Of a stretch of 7,928 nt of DNA, positions 1-6,746 are shown in pieces; positions within the stretch are counted from its first letter, which is position 1; the number at the start of each line of letters is the position of its first letter. Source of the stretch: Pseudomonadota bacterium (GTDB taxonomy: Bacteria; Pseudomonadota; Gammaproteobacteria; Burkholderiales; Burkholderiaceae_D); contig JAFECY010000155.1 in the NCBI GenBank assembly GCA_018241865.1, positions 1 to 7,928 of the forward strand. Direction: 5' to 3'. The notes under the pieces were generated by a model. The model was given only the letters and a program-made list of their open reading frames with translations, made no database searches and was not told where the DNA came from. The translations under genes were made by a program, and so were the position numbers.

Positions 1-1177
1 CGCTGTGTTCACCCAACGCCGGACCGAGCCAGCGTGTCTGTCCCGGCGTCGCCGATAGCTTAGGAGAAATCGCCGGCAACTTGATCGGCGTGCCATCCTT
101 GAAAGTATGTTGCTCGAACATGTGCCGCGCCAAGAATTGCGGATCGCTCATCATGTCCTTGACCGAATAAATCCTGCCGACCGGGACATCCGCTTGCTGC
201 AGGATCGCCAGCGCGCTTTCGATCGTCTGAGTAGCGCACCAGGCTTGAATCGCGCCGTCGATCTCGGCGGTGCGCGGCACGCGGCCATCGTTGCGCGCCA
301 GTTGTGGATCGTTGGCCATGTCGTCGCGGCCGATGGCCAGCATCAGGCGTTTGAAGATAGCGTCGCCGTTGCCGGCGATGACAATGTTCGCGCCTTCTTT
401 AGTCGTATAAGTGTTGGAGGGCACAATGCCGGGCAACGCGCCGCCGGTACGCTCGCGCACCACGCCGGCGTGGTCGTATTCCGGCACCAGCGATTCCATC
501 ACGTTGAACACCGATTCATACAAGGCGACATCGACCATCTGCCCCTGCCCCGCTTGCAAATCCGCACCCTGCTTGCCATTCCAGCGCCCGCCAGTGACGT
601 CGCGGTGACGCAGCGCCATCATCGCGCCGATCACACCATGCAATGCCGCCAGCGAATCGCCGATGGAAATGCCGATGCGCATCGGCGGCCGGTCGGGATG
701 GCCGGACACGTAACGCATCCCACCCATCGATTCGCCGATCGCACCGAAGCCCGGCAAATCCTTCATCGGTCCGGTTTGCCCATAGCCGGACAGGCGCACC
801 ATGATGGTCGCGGGGTTGAGCGCCTTCAAATCCTCGTAGCCGATGCCCCATTTTTCCAGCACGCCGGGGCGGTAATTCTCGATGATGATGTCGGCTTCCA
901 GCGCCAGCTTCTTGGCGATTTCTTGGCCGCGCGCATCCTTCATGTTGAGCGTCAGGCTTTTCTTGTTGCGCGACTGCACCGACCACCAGAGCGAAGTGCC
1001 ATCCTTCAGCACGCGCCATTGCCGGATCGGATCGCCGCCATCCGGCGCTTCGATCTTGATGACGTCGGCACCGAACTCGGCCAGCATGCGCGAACAGAAC
1101 GGGCCGGCGATCAGCGTGCCGAGTTCCAGCACTTTGATGCCGGCCAACGGGCCAGTTGGCTTGCTCTCATGATGCAT
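1..1177 (-). CDS. CaiB/BaiF family (class III) CoA-transferase, C-terminal end cut by window edge
   Basis: The minus-strand frame is open from an ATG at 1177 to the left edge, giving 392 residues without a stop. The N-terminus carries the family signature (LAGIKVLELGTLIAGPFCSR, about residues 11-30), followed by ADVIKIE and the NKKSLTLNMKD segment. The motif GDSLAALHG around residues 173-181 matches the position of the catalytic aspartate of formyl-CoA transferase, so Asp174 is the likely nucleophile. Such enzymes move CoA between carboxylic acids through an enzyme-bound aspartyl anhydride; the substrate cannot be read from sequence. Family members are about 390-410 residues, so only the last few to about 20 residues (after GPALGEHS) are missing. 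AAGGA lies 9 nt before the ATG and supports this start. A glycine/glutamine-rich stretch (about residues 197-213) precedes the VDVALYE motif and looks like a small insertion relative to shorter members. The gene lies downstream of recR on the same strand but is separated by a repeat element, so co-transcription is uncertain. Confidence 0.9.
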   Translation of the reverse strand, partial: MHHESKPTGPLAGIKVLELGTLIAGPFCSRMLAEFGADVIKIEAPDGGDPIRQWRVLKDGTSLWWSVQSRNKKSLTLNMKDARGQEIAKKLALEADIIIENYRPGVLEKWGIGYEDLKALNPATIMVRLSGYGQTGPMKDLPGFGAIGESMGGMRYVSGHPDRPPMRIGISIGDSLAALHGVIGAMMALRHRDVTGGRWNGKQGADLQAGQGQMVDVALYESVFNVMESLVPEYDHAGVVRERTGGALPGIVPSNTYTTKEGANIVIAGNGDAIFKRLMLAIGRDDMANDPQLARNDGRVPRTAEIDGAIQAWCATQTIESALAILQQADVPVGRIYSVKDMMSDPQFLARHMFEQHTFKDGTPIKLPAISPKLSATPGQTRWLGPALGEHS

Positions 1178-1205
1178 GCGAAGTTTTCCTTAGCGAGACA
1201 GATTG

Positions 1206-1339
1206 AACCACGGCGGGCACGGCAAACACGGCGCAAAACCATTGCGACACTATCTCTCCTTGCGATTCATCGTAAGCACTTCCAGCATCATGCCCGACTT
1301 GCCAAGACTTTCGCCGTGCCCGCCGTGTTCGCCGTGGTT
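1206..1339. repeat. 134-bp inverted-repeat element with 28-nt CACGGCG-repeat arms
   Basis: The left arm (1206-1233) begins AACCACGGCG and contains three copies of a CACGGC core spaced 9 nt apart. The right arm (1312-1339) is its inverted copy, ending GCCGTGGTT. Over 28 positions, 23 match. In a minus-strand transcript three of the five mismatches become G-U pairs, so a long stem closing a loop of about 78 nt is possible. The interior shows no recognisable gene or convincing start site. The element fills most of the gap between recR and the CoA-transferase gene. Similar runs of CACGG-type 9-nt units are common in bacterial intergenic DNA and often cause spurious His/Gly-rich ORFs, but I cannot name a defined family. 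It could be a non-autonomous mobile element, an mRNA-processing structure, or a terminator-like structure. Confidence 0.65.
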
Positions 1340-1353
1340 AAAAATCTTTCCCA

Positions 1354-1950
1354 TCAAGTCGAACGCCGATCCAGCATTGCCCGTGCGATGGTGCCGGCAT
1401 CGACGTGTTCAAGCTCACCGCCGACCGGCACGCCGCGCGCCAGACGGCTCACTTGCAAACCGCGCGCCTTCAGGGTTTCGCTGATGTAGTGCGCTGTGGC
1501 TTCGCCTTCGTTAGTGAAATTGGTCGCTAGCACCACTTCCTTCACCACGCCATCGGCAGCGCGACCCACCAGCTTTTCGAGGTGGATATCCTTGGGGCCG
1601 ATGCCGTCGAGCGGCGAGAGATGTCCCATCAATACGAAATACAAACCCTTGTAGGTCAGGGTCTGTTCGATCATCAGTTGATCGGCCGGCGTTTCGACCA
1701 CGCACAGCAGCGCCGTATCGCGCTCCTCATCGAGACAGGTTTCGCAGACCGCGTTTTCGGTGAAGGTGTTGCAGCGAGCGCAGTGATGGATTGTTTCCAC
1801 CGCCTGCGTCAATGCCCGTCCCAACAAAGCTGCGCCATCGCGGTCGTGCTGCATCAGGTGATAAGCCATGCGCTGCGCCGACTTCGGGCCGACGCCGGGC
1901 AAGCGGCGCAAGGCTTCGGTGAGGAAGTCGAGACTGGAGGGATGTTTCAC
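1354..1950 (-). CDS. recR: Recombination mediator protein RecR
   Basis: RecR works with RecO (and RecF) to load RecA on single-strand gaps in the cytoplasm. The product is 198 residues when started at the GTG at 1950 (reading [10 protein letters not shown]), close to the usual length of about 200. Visible in order: a helix-hairpin-helix ([19 protein letters not shown], about 15-32), a four-cysteine zinc finger (Cys57, Cys60, Cys69, Cys72), a Toprim domain starting at [10 protein letters not shown] with Glu86 and the [11 protein letters not shown] motif (about 109-119), and the conserved C-terminal [22 protein letters not shown] segment. The frame stays open upstream to a TTG at 2016, but that start lies inside an intergenic hairpin repeat and would add 22 residues foreign to the family. 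The GTG has no strong Shine-Dalgarno sequence, so translation may be weak. The gene lies downstream of dnaX and ybaB on the same strand, the classical arrangement. Confidence 0.96.
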   Translation of the reverse strand: MKHPSSLDFLTEALRRLPGVGPKSAQRMAYHLMQHDRDGAALLGRALTQAVETIHHCARCNTFTENAVCETCLDEERDTALLCVVETPADQLMIEQTLTYKGLYFVLMGHLSPLDGIGPKDIHLEKLVGRAADGVVKEVVLATNFTNEGEATAHYISETLKARGLQVSRLARGVPVGGELEHVDAGTIARAMLDRRST

Positions 1951-2000
1951 GATGGCGTTAAATGACTGTTGAAATTCTGAACCTGACACTGCGCTCTTAC

Positions 2001-2176
2001 TCTCCTTCCCCTTCAAGGGGAAGGTCGGGATGGGGATGGGTTACAAATACGGATCGATAACCCATCCCCACCCTGCCCTCTGCCGGTCTGCCCGCGAGTT
2101 CGCGGGCGGGCGTTCAGCGGCGAACGGCATGCCGCTCGAAACCCCGCATCACCCCTCCCCTTGAAAGGGAGGGGAT
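2001..2176. repeat. Hairpin-rich intergenic repeat (REP/BIME-like) between ybaB and recR
   Basis: Five inverted repeats are packed into 176 bp. CCTTCCCC (2004-2011) pairs with 2017-2024. TGGGGATGGGTTA (2031-2043) has an exact inverted copy at 2058-2070. GCCCGCG (2090-2096) pairs with 2101-2107. AGCGGC (2116-2121) pairs with 2131-2136. CCCCTCCC (2152-2159) pairs with 2167-2174. The two ends resemble inverted copies of one unit: TTCAAGGGGA at 2012-2021 has its reverse complement at 2156-2165, each in the centre of an end hairpin. This composite, palindromic layout is typical of REP/BIME-like elements that are dispersed in intergenic DNA of many proteobacteria. The right end starts 5 nt beyond the ybaB stop, so the terminal hairpin could also protect or end the dnaX-ybaB message, although no T-tract follows it. 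Copy number elsewhere in the genome cannot be judged here. Confidence 0.7.
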
Positions 2177-2181
2177 CAAAA

Positions 2182-2508
2182 TCAGAAGGGCAGTTTGAAT
2201 CCCGGCGGCAGCGGCAGACCGGCGGTCATGCCGGACATCTTTTCCTGCGAGGTAGCTTCCGCCTTGCGCACGGCATCGTTGAAAGCGGCGGCGACTAGGT
2301 CTTCCAGCATATCCTTGTCATCACCCAGTAGCGACGGATCGATGGAGACGCGCTTGACGTCGTTCTTGCAAGTCATAACAATCTTGACCATGCCGGCACC
2401 GGACTGGCCTTCGACTTCGATCGTCGCCAGTTGGTCCTGCATCTTCTTCATGTTGTCCTGCATTGCCTGGGCTTGTTTCATCAAGCCTGCCAGTTGGCCT
2501 TTCATCAT
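2182..2508 (-). CDS. ybaB: YbaB/EbfC family nucleoid-associated protein
   Basis: The product is 108 residues, the usual length for this family of small dimeric DNA-binding proteins that coat the nucleoid. The N-terminus is a long charged, glutamine-rich helix ([20 protein letters not shown]), followed by the family core with [31 protein letters not shown] (about 31-61) and [19 protein letters not shown] (about 66-84). It ends in a proline-rich tail [10 protein letters not shown], also typical. Two adjacent ATG codons are possible starts (2508 and 2505); AAAAAGGAG ends 7 nt before the first, which I chose. It follows dnaX after 78 bp and precedes recR, as in many proteobacteria. An AT-rich stretch in the 78-bp gap (TTTAATATTTTAG on the minus strand, about 2536-2548) could hold a -10 element for an internal promoter, but no good -35 is visible. 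Confidence 0.95.
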   Translation of the reverse strand: MMKGQLAGLMKQAQAMQDNMKKMQDQLATIEVEGQSGAGMVKIVMTCKNDVKRVSIDPSLLGDDKDMLEDLVAAAFNDAVRKAEATSQEKMSGMTAGLPLPPGFKLPF

Positions 2509-2586
2509 GGCTGCACTCCTTTTTATTCAGATTTCTAAAATATTAAAGACAGAGTACCGCTGCGCTTAACTCAGTCCCGCAATAAA

Positions 2587-4425
2587 TCAAACTGGCTTCA
2601 CCGACCCCGGCACGATGGTCGCGCCGAATTCGCGCATCAGCGCCTGCACGAAGGGATCACTCTGCATGCTTTCTTCCGCCTGCCGTTGACGTTCCGCACG
2701 GTCGGCCACTGCTTTGGCATTGGCGGTCTGTTCCACCGCGCCGATTTCCGTTGTCAGCCGCACGGCCTTGCCGAAACGCTCGGTCAAGGCCGCCGCCAGT
2801 TTGTCGGCGCTACCGGCGGTAAGCAGCGTTTCCACCGGTACGCGCAAACGAATCTGCAACGCGTTGCCCTCAGATTCACATGCGATCAATTCACTTTGCT
2901 GCGCCAGTTGTTGCACCACGCCGCGCACCGGCAGTTCCGCCGCCAACGCCGGCCAATTGCCGTCCCAGTTCAGTGCTGCCGGAGACGATGCCGCCGGACG
3001 CGGCGCTCTTGCAGGTGAGGCGACCGGCTCTTCAGTTGGCATCGGGGCAGTCGGTTCGGCGGCCATCAAACGCGCCGGCGCTGCCTCCTCTTCCCACGGC
3101 GGCGTGGGCGGCGCAGGTCGGACTGCCGGCGCAACTTTAGAAGCGCCACGCGCAGCTTCCAACGCCGCACGCGCCGGACTCAATCCGGTAGTGGGGCGAG
3201 CGGGAGCAGCAACGCTAGCTGCAGCCGGCGGCGTTGCGCTCAAGCGCGCTGGTGGCGGAACGGCCGTGGCAGCAGCCGAGCGACTGGTTACAGCTTGCGG
3301 CTGCGACTGCACTTCCACCCCACCCATGCCGGGACGAAATGCCAGCATGCGCAACAGCGTCATGGAAAACCCGGCGTATTCATCCGGCGCCAGGCCGAGT
3401 TCGTTACGTCCATGCACCGCGATTTGATAAAACAACTGCACTTCTTCCGGGTCGAACAAGTCCGCCAACCGCAAAATGTCTTCGCGCTCCGGCACGTCGT
3501 CGGCCAGCGCCGCCGGCACCGACTGCGCCAGCGCCACGCGATGCAAGAGCGAACCGAGGTCTTGCAGCGCGCCGCTGTACGACAGACTACGCGCCGCCAT
3601 CTCATCCGCCACCGCCAGCAAGCCAGCGCCATCTTGCTGCGCCAGGGCATCCAGCACGCGCACTAGGTAGGATTGATCGAGCGCGCCGAGCATGCCCTGC
3701 ACCGCATCCAGCGTCACCTTGCCGGCGGCATAGGCAATCGCCTGATCGGTCAGCGACAAGGCATCGCGCATGGAACCGTGCGCGCCCTGCGCTAGCAGGC
3801 GCAAGGCCGGTGTTTCAAAGCTGATGTTTTCCTGACCGAGAATGTTTTCCAGATGGCCGACGATATGGCCCGGCGGCATCTGCTTCAGGTTGAACTGCAG
3901 ACAGCGCGACAGCACCGTGACTGGAATTTTTTGCGGATCGGTCGTAGCGAGGATGAACTTCACATGCTCGGGCGGCTCTTCCAGCGTCTTCAGCATCGCG
4001 TTGAAGGCGTGGTTGGTGAGCATGTGCACCTCGTCGATCATATAGACCTTGAAGCGCGCATTGGACGGCGCGTAAATCGCCTGCTCCAGCAATTGCGCCA
4101 TTTCATCGACGCCGCGATTCGATGCGGCATCCATCTCGATGTAATCGACGAAGCGGCCGGCATCGATGGCGACGCAGGCTTCGCACACGCCGCAAGGCTG
4201 GGCGGTAATGCCGCCGTTACCATCGGCTCCTTGGCAATTGAAAGATTTAGCGAGGATGCGCGACAGCGTAGTTTTGCCGACGCCGCGGGTGCCGGTGAAC
4301 AGGTAGGCATGGTGCAGACGCTTGTGCTCCAGCGCATGCGTCAGCGCCCGCACGACGTGCTCTTGCCCGATCAGCGTGTCGAAGCTTTTCGGGCGATATT
4401 TCCTAGCCAGTACCTGATATGACAT
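2587..4425 (-). CDS. dnaX: DNA polymerase III subunit gamma/tau (clamp loader ATPase)
   Basis: DnaX is the ATPase of the clamp loader that places the beta clamp on primed DNA and, as tau, ties polymerase cores to the helicase. The product is 612 residues from the ATG at 4425 (MSYQVLARKYRPKSFDTLIG, the classic DnaX N-terminus); E. coli tau is 643. Seen in order: Walker A GTRGVGKTT (45-53), zinc cysteines 64, 78, 81 and 84, Walker B with DEVH (131-134), the SRC motif with the likely arginine finger Arg174, AAA+ lid and collar helices to about residue 375, a Pro/Ala-rich linker (about 385-495), and a tau C-terminal domain (about 495-612). No A-AAA-AAG-type slippery heptamer or long A-run is visible between about residues 360 and 460, where E. 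coli makes gamma by frameshifting, so a programmed short form is not evident. The frame remains open upstream through the divergent aidB gene, but that extension is not DnaX-like. No strong Shine-Dalgarno precedes the ATG. Confidence 0.97.
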   Translation of the reverse strand: MSYQVLARKYRPKSFDTLIGQEHVVRALTHALEHKRLHHAYLFTGTRGVGKTTLSRILAKSFNCQGADGNGGITAQPCGVCEACVAIDAGRFVDYIEMDAASNRGVDEMAQLLEQAIYAPSNARFKVYMIDEVHMLTNHAFNAMLKTLEEPPEHVKFILATTDPQKIPVTVLSRCLQFNLKQMPPGHIVGHLENILGQENISFETPALRLLAQGAHGSMRDALSLTDQAIAYAAGKVTLDAVQGMLGALDQSYLVRVLDALAQQDGAGLLAVADEMAARSLSYSGALQDLGSLLHRVALAQSVPAALADDVPEREDILRLADLFDPEEVQLFYQIAVHGRNELGLAPDEYAGFSMTLLRMLAFRPGMGGVEVQSQPQAVTSRSAAATAVPPPARLSATPPAAASVAAPARPTTGLSPARAALEAARGASKVAPAVRPAPPTPPWEEEAAPARLMAAEPTAPMPTEEPVASPARAPRPAASSPAALNWDGNWPALAAELPVRGVVQQLAQQSELIACESEGNALQIRLRVPVETLLTAGSADKLAAALTERFGKAVRLTTEIGAVEQTANAKAVADRAERQRQAEESMQSDPFVQALMREFGATIVPGSVKPV

Positions 4426-4440
4426 AGTGACGCCAAAATT

Positions 4441-4457
4441 AAATGCAGAGTGCATTT
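4441..4457. promoter_or_regulatory. Perfect 7-bp palindrome, possible operator between dnaX and aidB
   Basis: AAATGCA (4441-4447) and TGCATTT (4451-4457) are exact inverted repeats around a 3-nt centre. The site lies 15 nt upstream of the dnaX ATG and about 150 nt upstream of the aidB ATG. Its size and symmetry suit a dimeric regulator, or a small hairpin in the dnaX leader. I do not recognise it as a known box (it is not a LexA CTGT-ACAG site or a clear Ada box). Confidence 0.3.
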
Positions 4458-4595
4458 TACCTGAGCCGGCGCACGCCTTATCGCCTCGCTCAAGCTTTTG
4501 CGAAGAAACATTTTTCGTCCGGGAATAACAAGAATGGCAAGAGCGACCCGCCTTCCCTTTTCCGTGCGTTCCGGCGCACAATGCACCAACAAAAC

Positions 4596-4601
4596 GAGGA
4601 G
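4596..4601 (+). promoter_or_regulatory. Ribosome binding site that sets the aidB start
   Basis: GAGGAG lies 6 nt before the ATG at 4608. This strong site, together with the AidB-like N-terminus that follows (MQWPTHEVRNQVPELQDYNL), favours 4608 over an in-frame ATG at 4443, which lies inside the intergenic palindrome and has no such signal. Confidence 0.8.
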
Positions 4602-4607
4602 AGCACC

Positions 4608-6260
4608 ATGCAATGGCCCACCCATGAAGTGCGCAACCAAGTTCCCGAATTGCAGGACTACAACCTGTACCGCAGCGATGCCGCCCTGATGGCCGGCGTG
4701 CGGCATTTCGGTGCCGGCTGGCATGCGCAAGCGCTGGAACGTCTGGGCGCGGAACTCGGCAGCGCGGATACGCTGCGTCTAGGCGAGCTGGCCAACCGCC
4801 ATGTGCCGGAATTGTCCACGCATGATCGCTACGGCCGGCGCATCGACAGCGTCGAATTCCACCCGAGCTGGCATCAATTGTTGACCCTGCTGCGGCGCGA
4901 AGGGCTGCATGCCTCGCCTTGGAGCCAGCCGCAAGCCGGAGCGCATGTCGCCCGCGCCGCCGGCTATTTTCTGCACGGCCAAGTCGAAGCCGGCTCGCTG
5001 TGTCCGACCACCATGACCTTCGCCGCGATCCCGGTGCTACAGAACGAAGCGCCATTGTTCGCCGCGTTGAAAGACAAGCTGTATTCCCGCGAACACGATC
5101 CGCGCGATCTGCCGATCGAACAGAAAAAATCGATCCTGATCGGCAGGGGCATGACGGTAAAACAGGGCGGCTCCGACGTGCGCAGCAATACCACCACCGC
5201 CCGCCCCGTCGCAAGTGGCGGACACAGCGGACGCGGCGCAGCCTACCTACTCACCGGCCACAAATGGTTTTTCTCCGCGCCGATGTGCGATGCCCACATG
5301 GTGCTGGCGCGCACGGATGCCGGTATGTCCTGCTTCTTCGTGCCGCGCTGGCAACCGGACGGCAGCAAAAATGCCGTGCTGATCCAGCGCCTGAAAGACA
5401 AGCTCGGTAACCGTTCCAATTCCAGCAGCGAAGTCGAGTTCCAGGATGCGTATGGCGTGATGGTCGGCGAAGAAGGCCGCGGCATCCCGACCATCATCGA
5501 CATGGCCAACCACACGCGCCTGGATTGCGTGATCGGCAGCGCCGCCCTGATGCGCCAAGCATTCGTGCAGGCGGCGCACCATGCCCGGCACCGCATGGCT
5601 TTCGGCAAGCCGCTGGCCGAACAGCCGCTGATGCGCAATGTGCTGGCTGACCTAGCGCTGGAAAGCGAAGCGGCGACGCTGTTGATGCTGCGTTTGGCGC
5701 ATGCTTTCGATACGCCTGACGATCCGCTGCAACGCGCCTGGAAACGCATCGTCACGCCGGCCGCCAAATTCTGGATCTGCAAGCGCGCGCTGGAATTCAG
5801 CGGTGAATGCATGGAAATCCAGGGCGGCAACGGCTATGTCGAAACCGGCCCGATGGCGCGGCTGTATCGCGAAGCGCCGGTCAATTCGATCTGGGAAGGT
5901 TCAGGCAATGTCATGTGCCTCGACGTGCTGCGCGCCATCGAGCGCGAGACGCAGGGCTTCATGCTGGTGCTGGCGGAATTGCGCAGTCATGCCTCAGCGC
6001 ACACCGGCTTGCAAAAACTGCTGGATGCCTTGCAGGCCGATCTGGCGACGCCGCCGGAACAGCGTGAAATATTGGCACGTCGTTTCGTGCAAAAACTGAT
6101 CTTGACAGTACAGGCCGGCCTAATGTTGCAACATGCCCCAGAGGAAATAGCGAGCGCATTCATCGCTAGCCGCATCGATGGAGAGTGCGGCAGGGTTTAC
6201 GGTACTTTAAGCAGTGCAGCGCCAGTTGCGGAAATCATCAAGCGCGCTTGGGCGAATTGA
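4608..6260 (+). CDS. aidB: AidB-type acyl-CoA dehydrogenase (alkylation-response flavoprotein)
   Basis: The product is 550 residues, close to E. coli AidB (about 540) and much longer than ordinary acyl-CoA dehydrogenases (about 380-400). The similarity to AidB is visible along the whole chain: MQWPTHEVRNQ at the N-terminus, YGRRIDSVEFHPSWH (75-89), HGQVEAGSLCPTTMTFAA (123-140), GMTVKQGGSDVRSNTT (181-196), HKWFFSAP (218-225), RLKDKLGNRSNSSSEVEFQDA (261-281), TPAAKFWICKR (383-393), IQGGNGY (404-410) and REAPVNSIWEGSGNVMCLDVLR (421-442). In E. coli AidB is an FAD-binding tetramer induced by Ada under alkylation stress; it binds DNA through a C-terminal domain and its true catalytic role is unsettled. 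Residues about 445-550 here correspond to that domain but are less conserved to my eye. No ada gene lies in the window. The gene is divergent from dnaX and convergent with a small secreted-protein gene 35 bp away. Confidence 0.92.
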   Translation: MQWPTHEVRNQVPELQDYNLYRSDAALMAGVRHFGAGWHAQALERLGAELGSADTLRLGELANRHVPELSTHDRYGRRIDSVEFHPSWHQLLTLLRREGLHASPWSQPQAGAHVARAAGYFLHGQVEAGSLCPTTMTFAAIPVLQNEAPLFAALKDKLYSREHDPRDLPIEQKKSILIGRGMTVKQGGSDVRSNTTTARPVASGGHSGRGAAYLLTGHKWFFSAPMCDAHMVLARTDAGMSCFFVPRWQPDGSKNAVLIQRLKDKLGNRSNSSSEVEFQDAYGVMVGEEGRGIPTIIDMANHTRLDCVIGSAALMRQAFVQAAHHARHRMAFGKPLAEQPLMRNVLADLALESEAATLLMLRLAHAFDTPDDPLQRAWKRIVTPAAKFWICKRALEFSGECMEIQGGNGYVETGPMARLYREAPVNSIWEGSGNVMCLDVLRAIERETQGFMLVLAELRSHASAHTGLQKLLDALQADLATPPEQREILARRFVQKLILTVQAGLMLQHAPEEIASAFIASRIDGECGRVYGTLSSAAPVAEIIKRAWAN

Positions 6261-6295
6261 GTTCCGAATGCGTCCGCACAGAAAACATTCCCAGT

Positions 6296-6706
6296 CTATT
6301 TCCTGACACGCTGCTCGATGAATTCATAATCCTCTTGGCAATCGGCAGAAGGATCTTTCACCGTATTGACATATTTGATGGTGTCGTCATCCATTACCGT
6401 GTAGAGATACACCTCTGCATTGGATACACCATTCGTCTTTAGTTCGCTTTTACCGTTTTGCGCCTTCCATGTGCCACGCTCGTCTTGAACCAGTTTTGTT
6501 CTCCCTTTATCGGAAAAAAAGGAAATCACAAAATTCCCATCAGCCATAAAGGTCGATCTCCATGCGAGAAACCGGCATTTTCCATTTGACTCACGCATTC
6601 CTTGCCACGTTCCAACGATGCGTTGATCGAGCGGCTCTGCCGCATCGGCCAAGGACAGAGCAAAAAAAGTAAGCACCAGAAAAATGGCAAGCATGGTTCG
6701 AAGCAT
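6296..6706 (-). CDS. Small secreted protein of unknown function, lipocalin-like features
   Basis: The product is 136 residues from the ATG at 6706, which has a strong Shine-Dalgarno. The N-terminus is a typical Sec signal peptide (MLRTMLAIFLVLTFFALSLADAA), with cleavage likely near residues 20-23, so the mature protein of about 113 residues should be periplasmic or exported. The mature part contains IVGTW (30-34), a WRSTFMADGNFV segment (49-60), a second GTW (78-80), and alternating strand-like stretches ending DCQEDYEFIEQR. Two cysteines (44 and 123) could form a disulfide. The GxW and F-x-x-DG pattern recalls small beta-barrel, lipocalin-like proteins, but this is only fold-level inference; I do not recognise the family. 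Base composition is clearly AT-richer than its neighbours (22 of 60 G+C at 6481-6540, against 39 of 60 in typA at 7081-7140), which hints at separate ancestry. It lies downstream of typA on the same strand, just past its terminator. Confidence 0.8.
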   Translation of the reverse strand: MLRTMLAIFLVLTFFALSLADAAEPLDQRIVGTWQGMRESNGKCRFLAWRSTFMADGNFVISFFSDKGRTKLVQDERGTWKAQNGKSELKTNGVSNAEVYLYTVMDDDTIKYVNTVKDPSADCQEDYEFIEQRVRK

Positions 6707-6710
6707 GAAA

Positions 6711-6718
6711 CTCCCCTC
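6711..6718 (-). promoter_or_regulatory. Ribosome binding site of the small secreted-protein gene
   Basis: On the minus strand GAGGGGAG stands 4 nt before the ATG at 6706. It decides the start: an upstream in-frame ATG at 6766 would lie inside the typA terminator stem and would add 20 residues ahead of an otherwise standard signal peptide. Confidence 0.75.
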
Positions 6719-6746
6719 GTTATCGTTAAAATCGGTGGAATATGAA

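Larger units (their letters stand above)
4426..4607. promoter_or_regulatory. Divergent intergenic region between dnaX and aidB
   Basis: These 182 bp separate two divergent start codons, so both promoters most likely lie here. For aidB, TTGCGA (4498-4503) and GAATAA (4523-4528) are a loose -35/-10 pair with 19-nt spacing; the match is weak. For dnaX I see no convincing pair. Frames from both genes stay open across the region, which explains falsely long ORFs, but the predicted peptides there are not family-like. I looked for the 4.5S RNA gene, which sits upstream of dnaX in some bacteria, and did not find its conserved core. Confidence 0.45.

Noticed and set aside
107..1489. 460-residue plus-strand open frame across the CoA-transferase and recR end
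   Set aside because: It is antisense to two clear genes; the peptide is His/Arg/Ala-rich with no domain, and it even runs through the CACGGCG repeat. Typical shadow ORF in GC-rich DNA.
1951..2016. 22-residue extension of RecR from a TTG codon
   Set aside because: The codons lie partly in the hairpin repeat and the family normally begins at the KHPSSLD segment; GTG at 1950 gives the expected length.
2713..3427. Several plus-strand Ala/Arg-rich open frames over the dnaX linker region
   Set aside because: They mirror the low-complexity Pro/Ala-rich linker of DnaX on the other strand and have no start signals or domains.
4443..4607. 55-residue N-terminal extension of AidB
   Set aside because: AidB homology begins at MQWPTHEV, a strong ribosome binding site lies just before 4608, and the upstream ATG is within the intergenic palindrome.
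4426..4607. Possible 4.5S (SRP) RNA gene upstream of dnaX
   Set aside because: The conserved GGTCAGGTCCGGAAGGAAGC-type core is absent on both strands.
4426..5214. 263-residue N-terminal extension of DnaX on the minus strand
   Set aside because: It is antisense to aidB, Arg/Ser-rich and unlike any DnaX; the conserved N-terminus MSYQVLARKYRP begins at 4425.
6261..6295. Possible bidirectional terminator between aidB and the small secreted-protein gene
   Set aside because: The 35-bp gap has only trivial 3- to 5-bp dyads and no T-tract linked to a stem.
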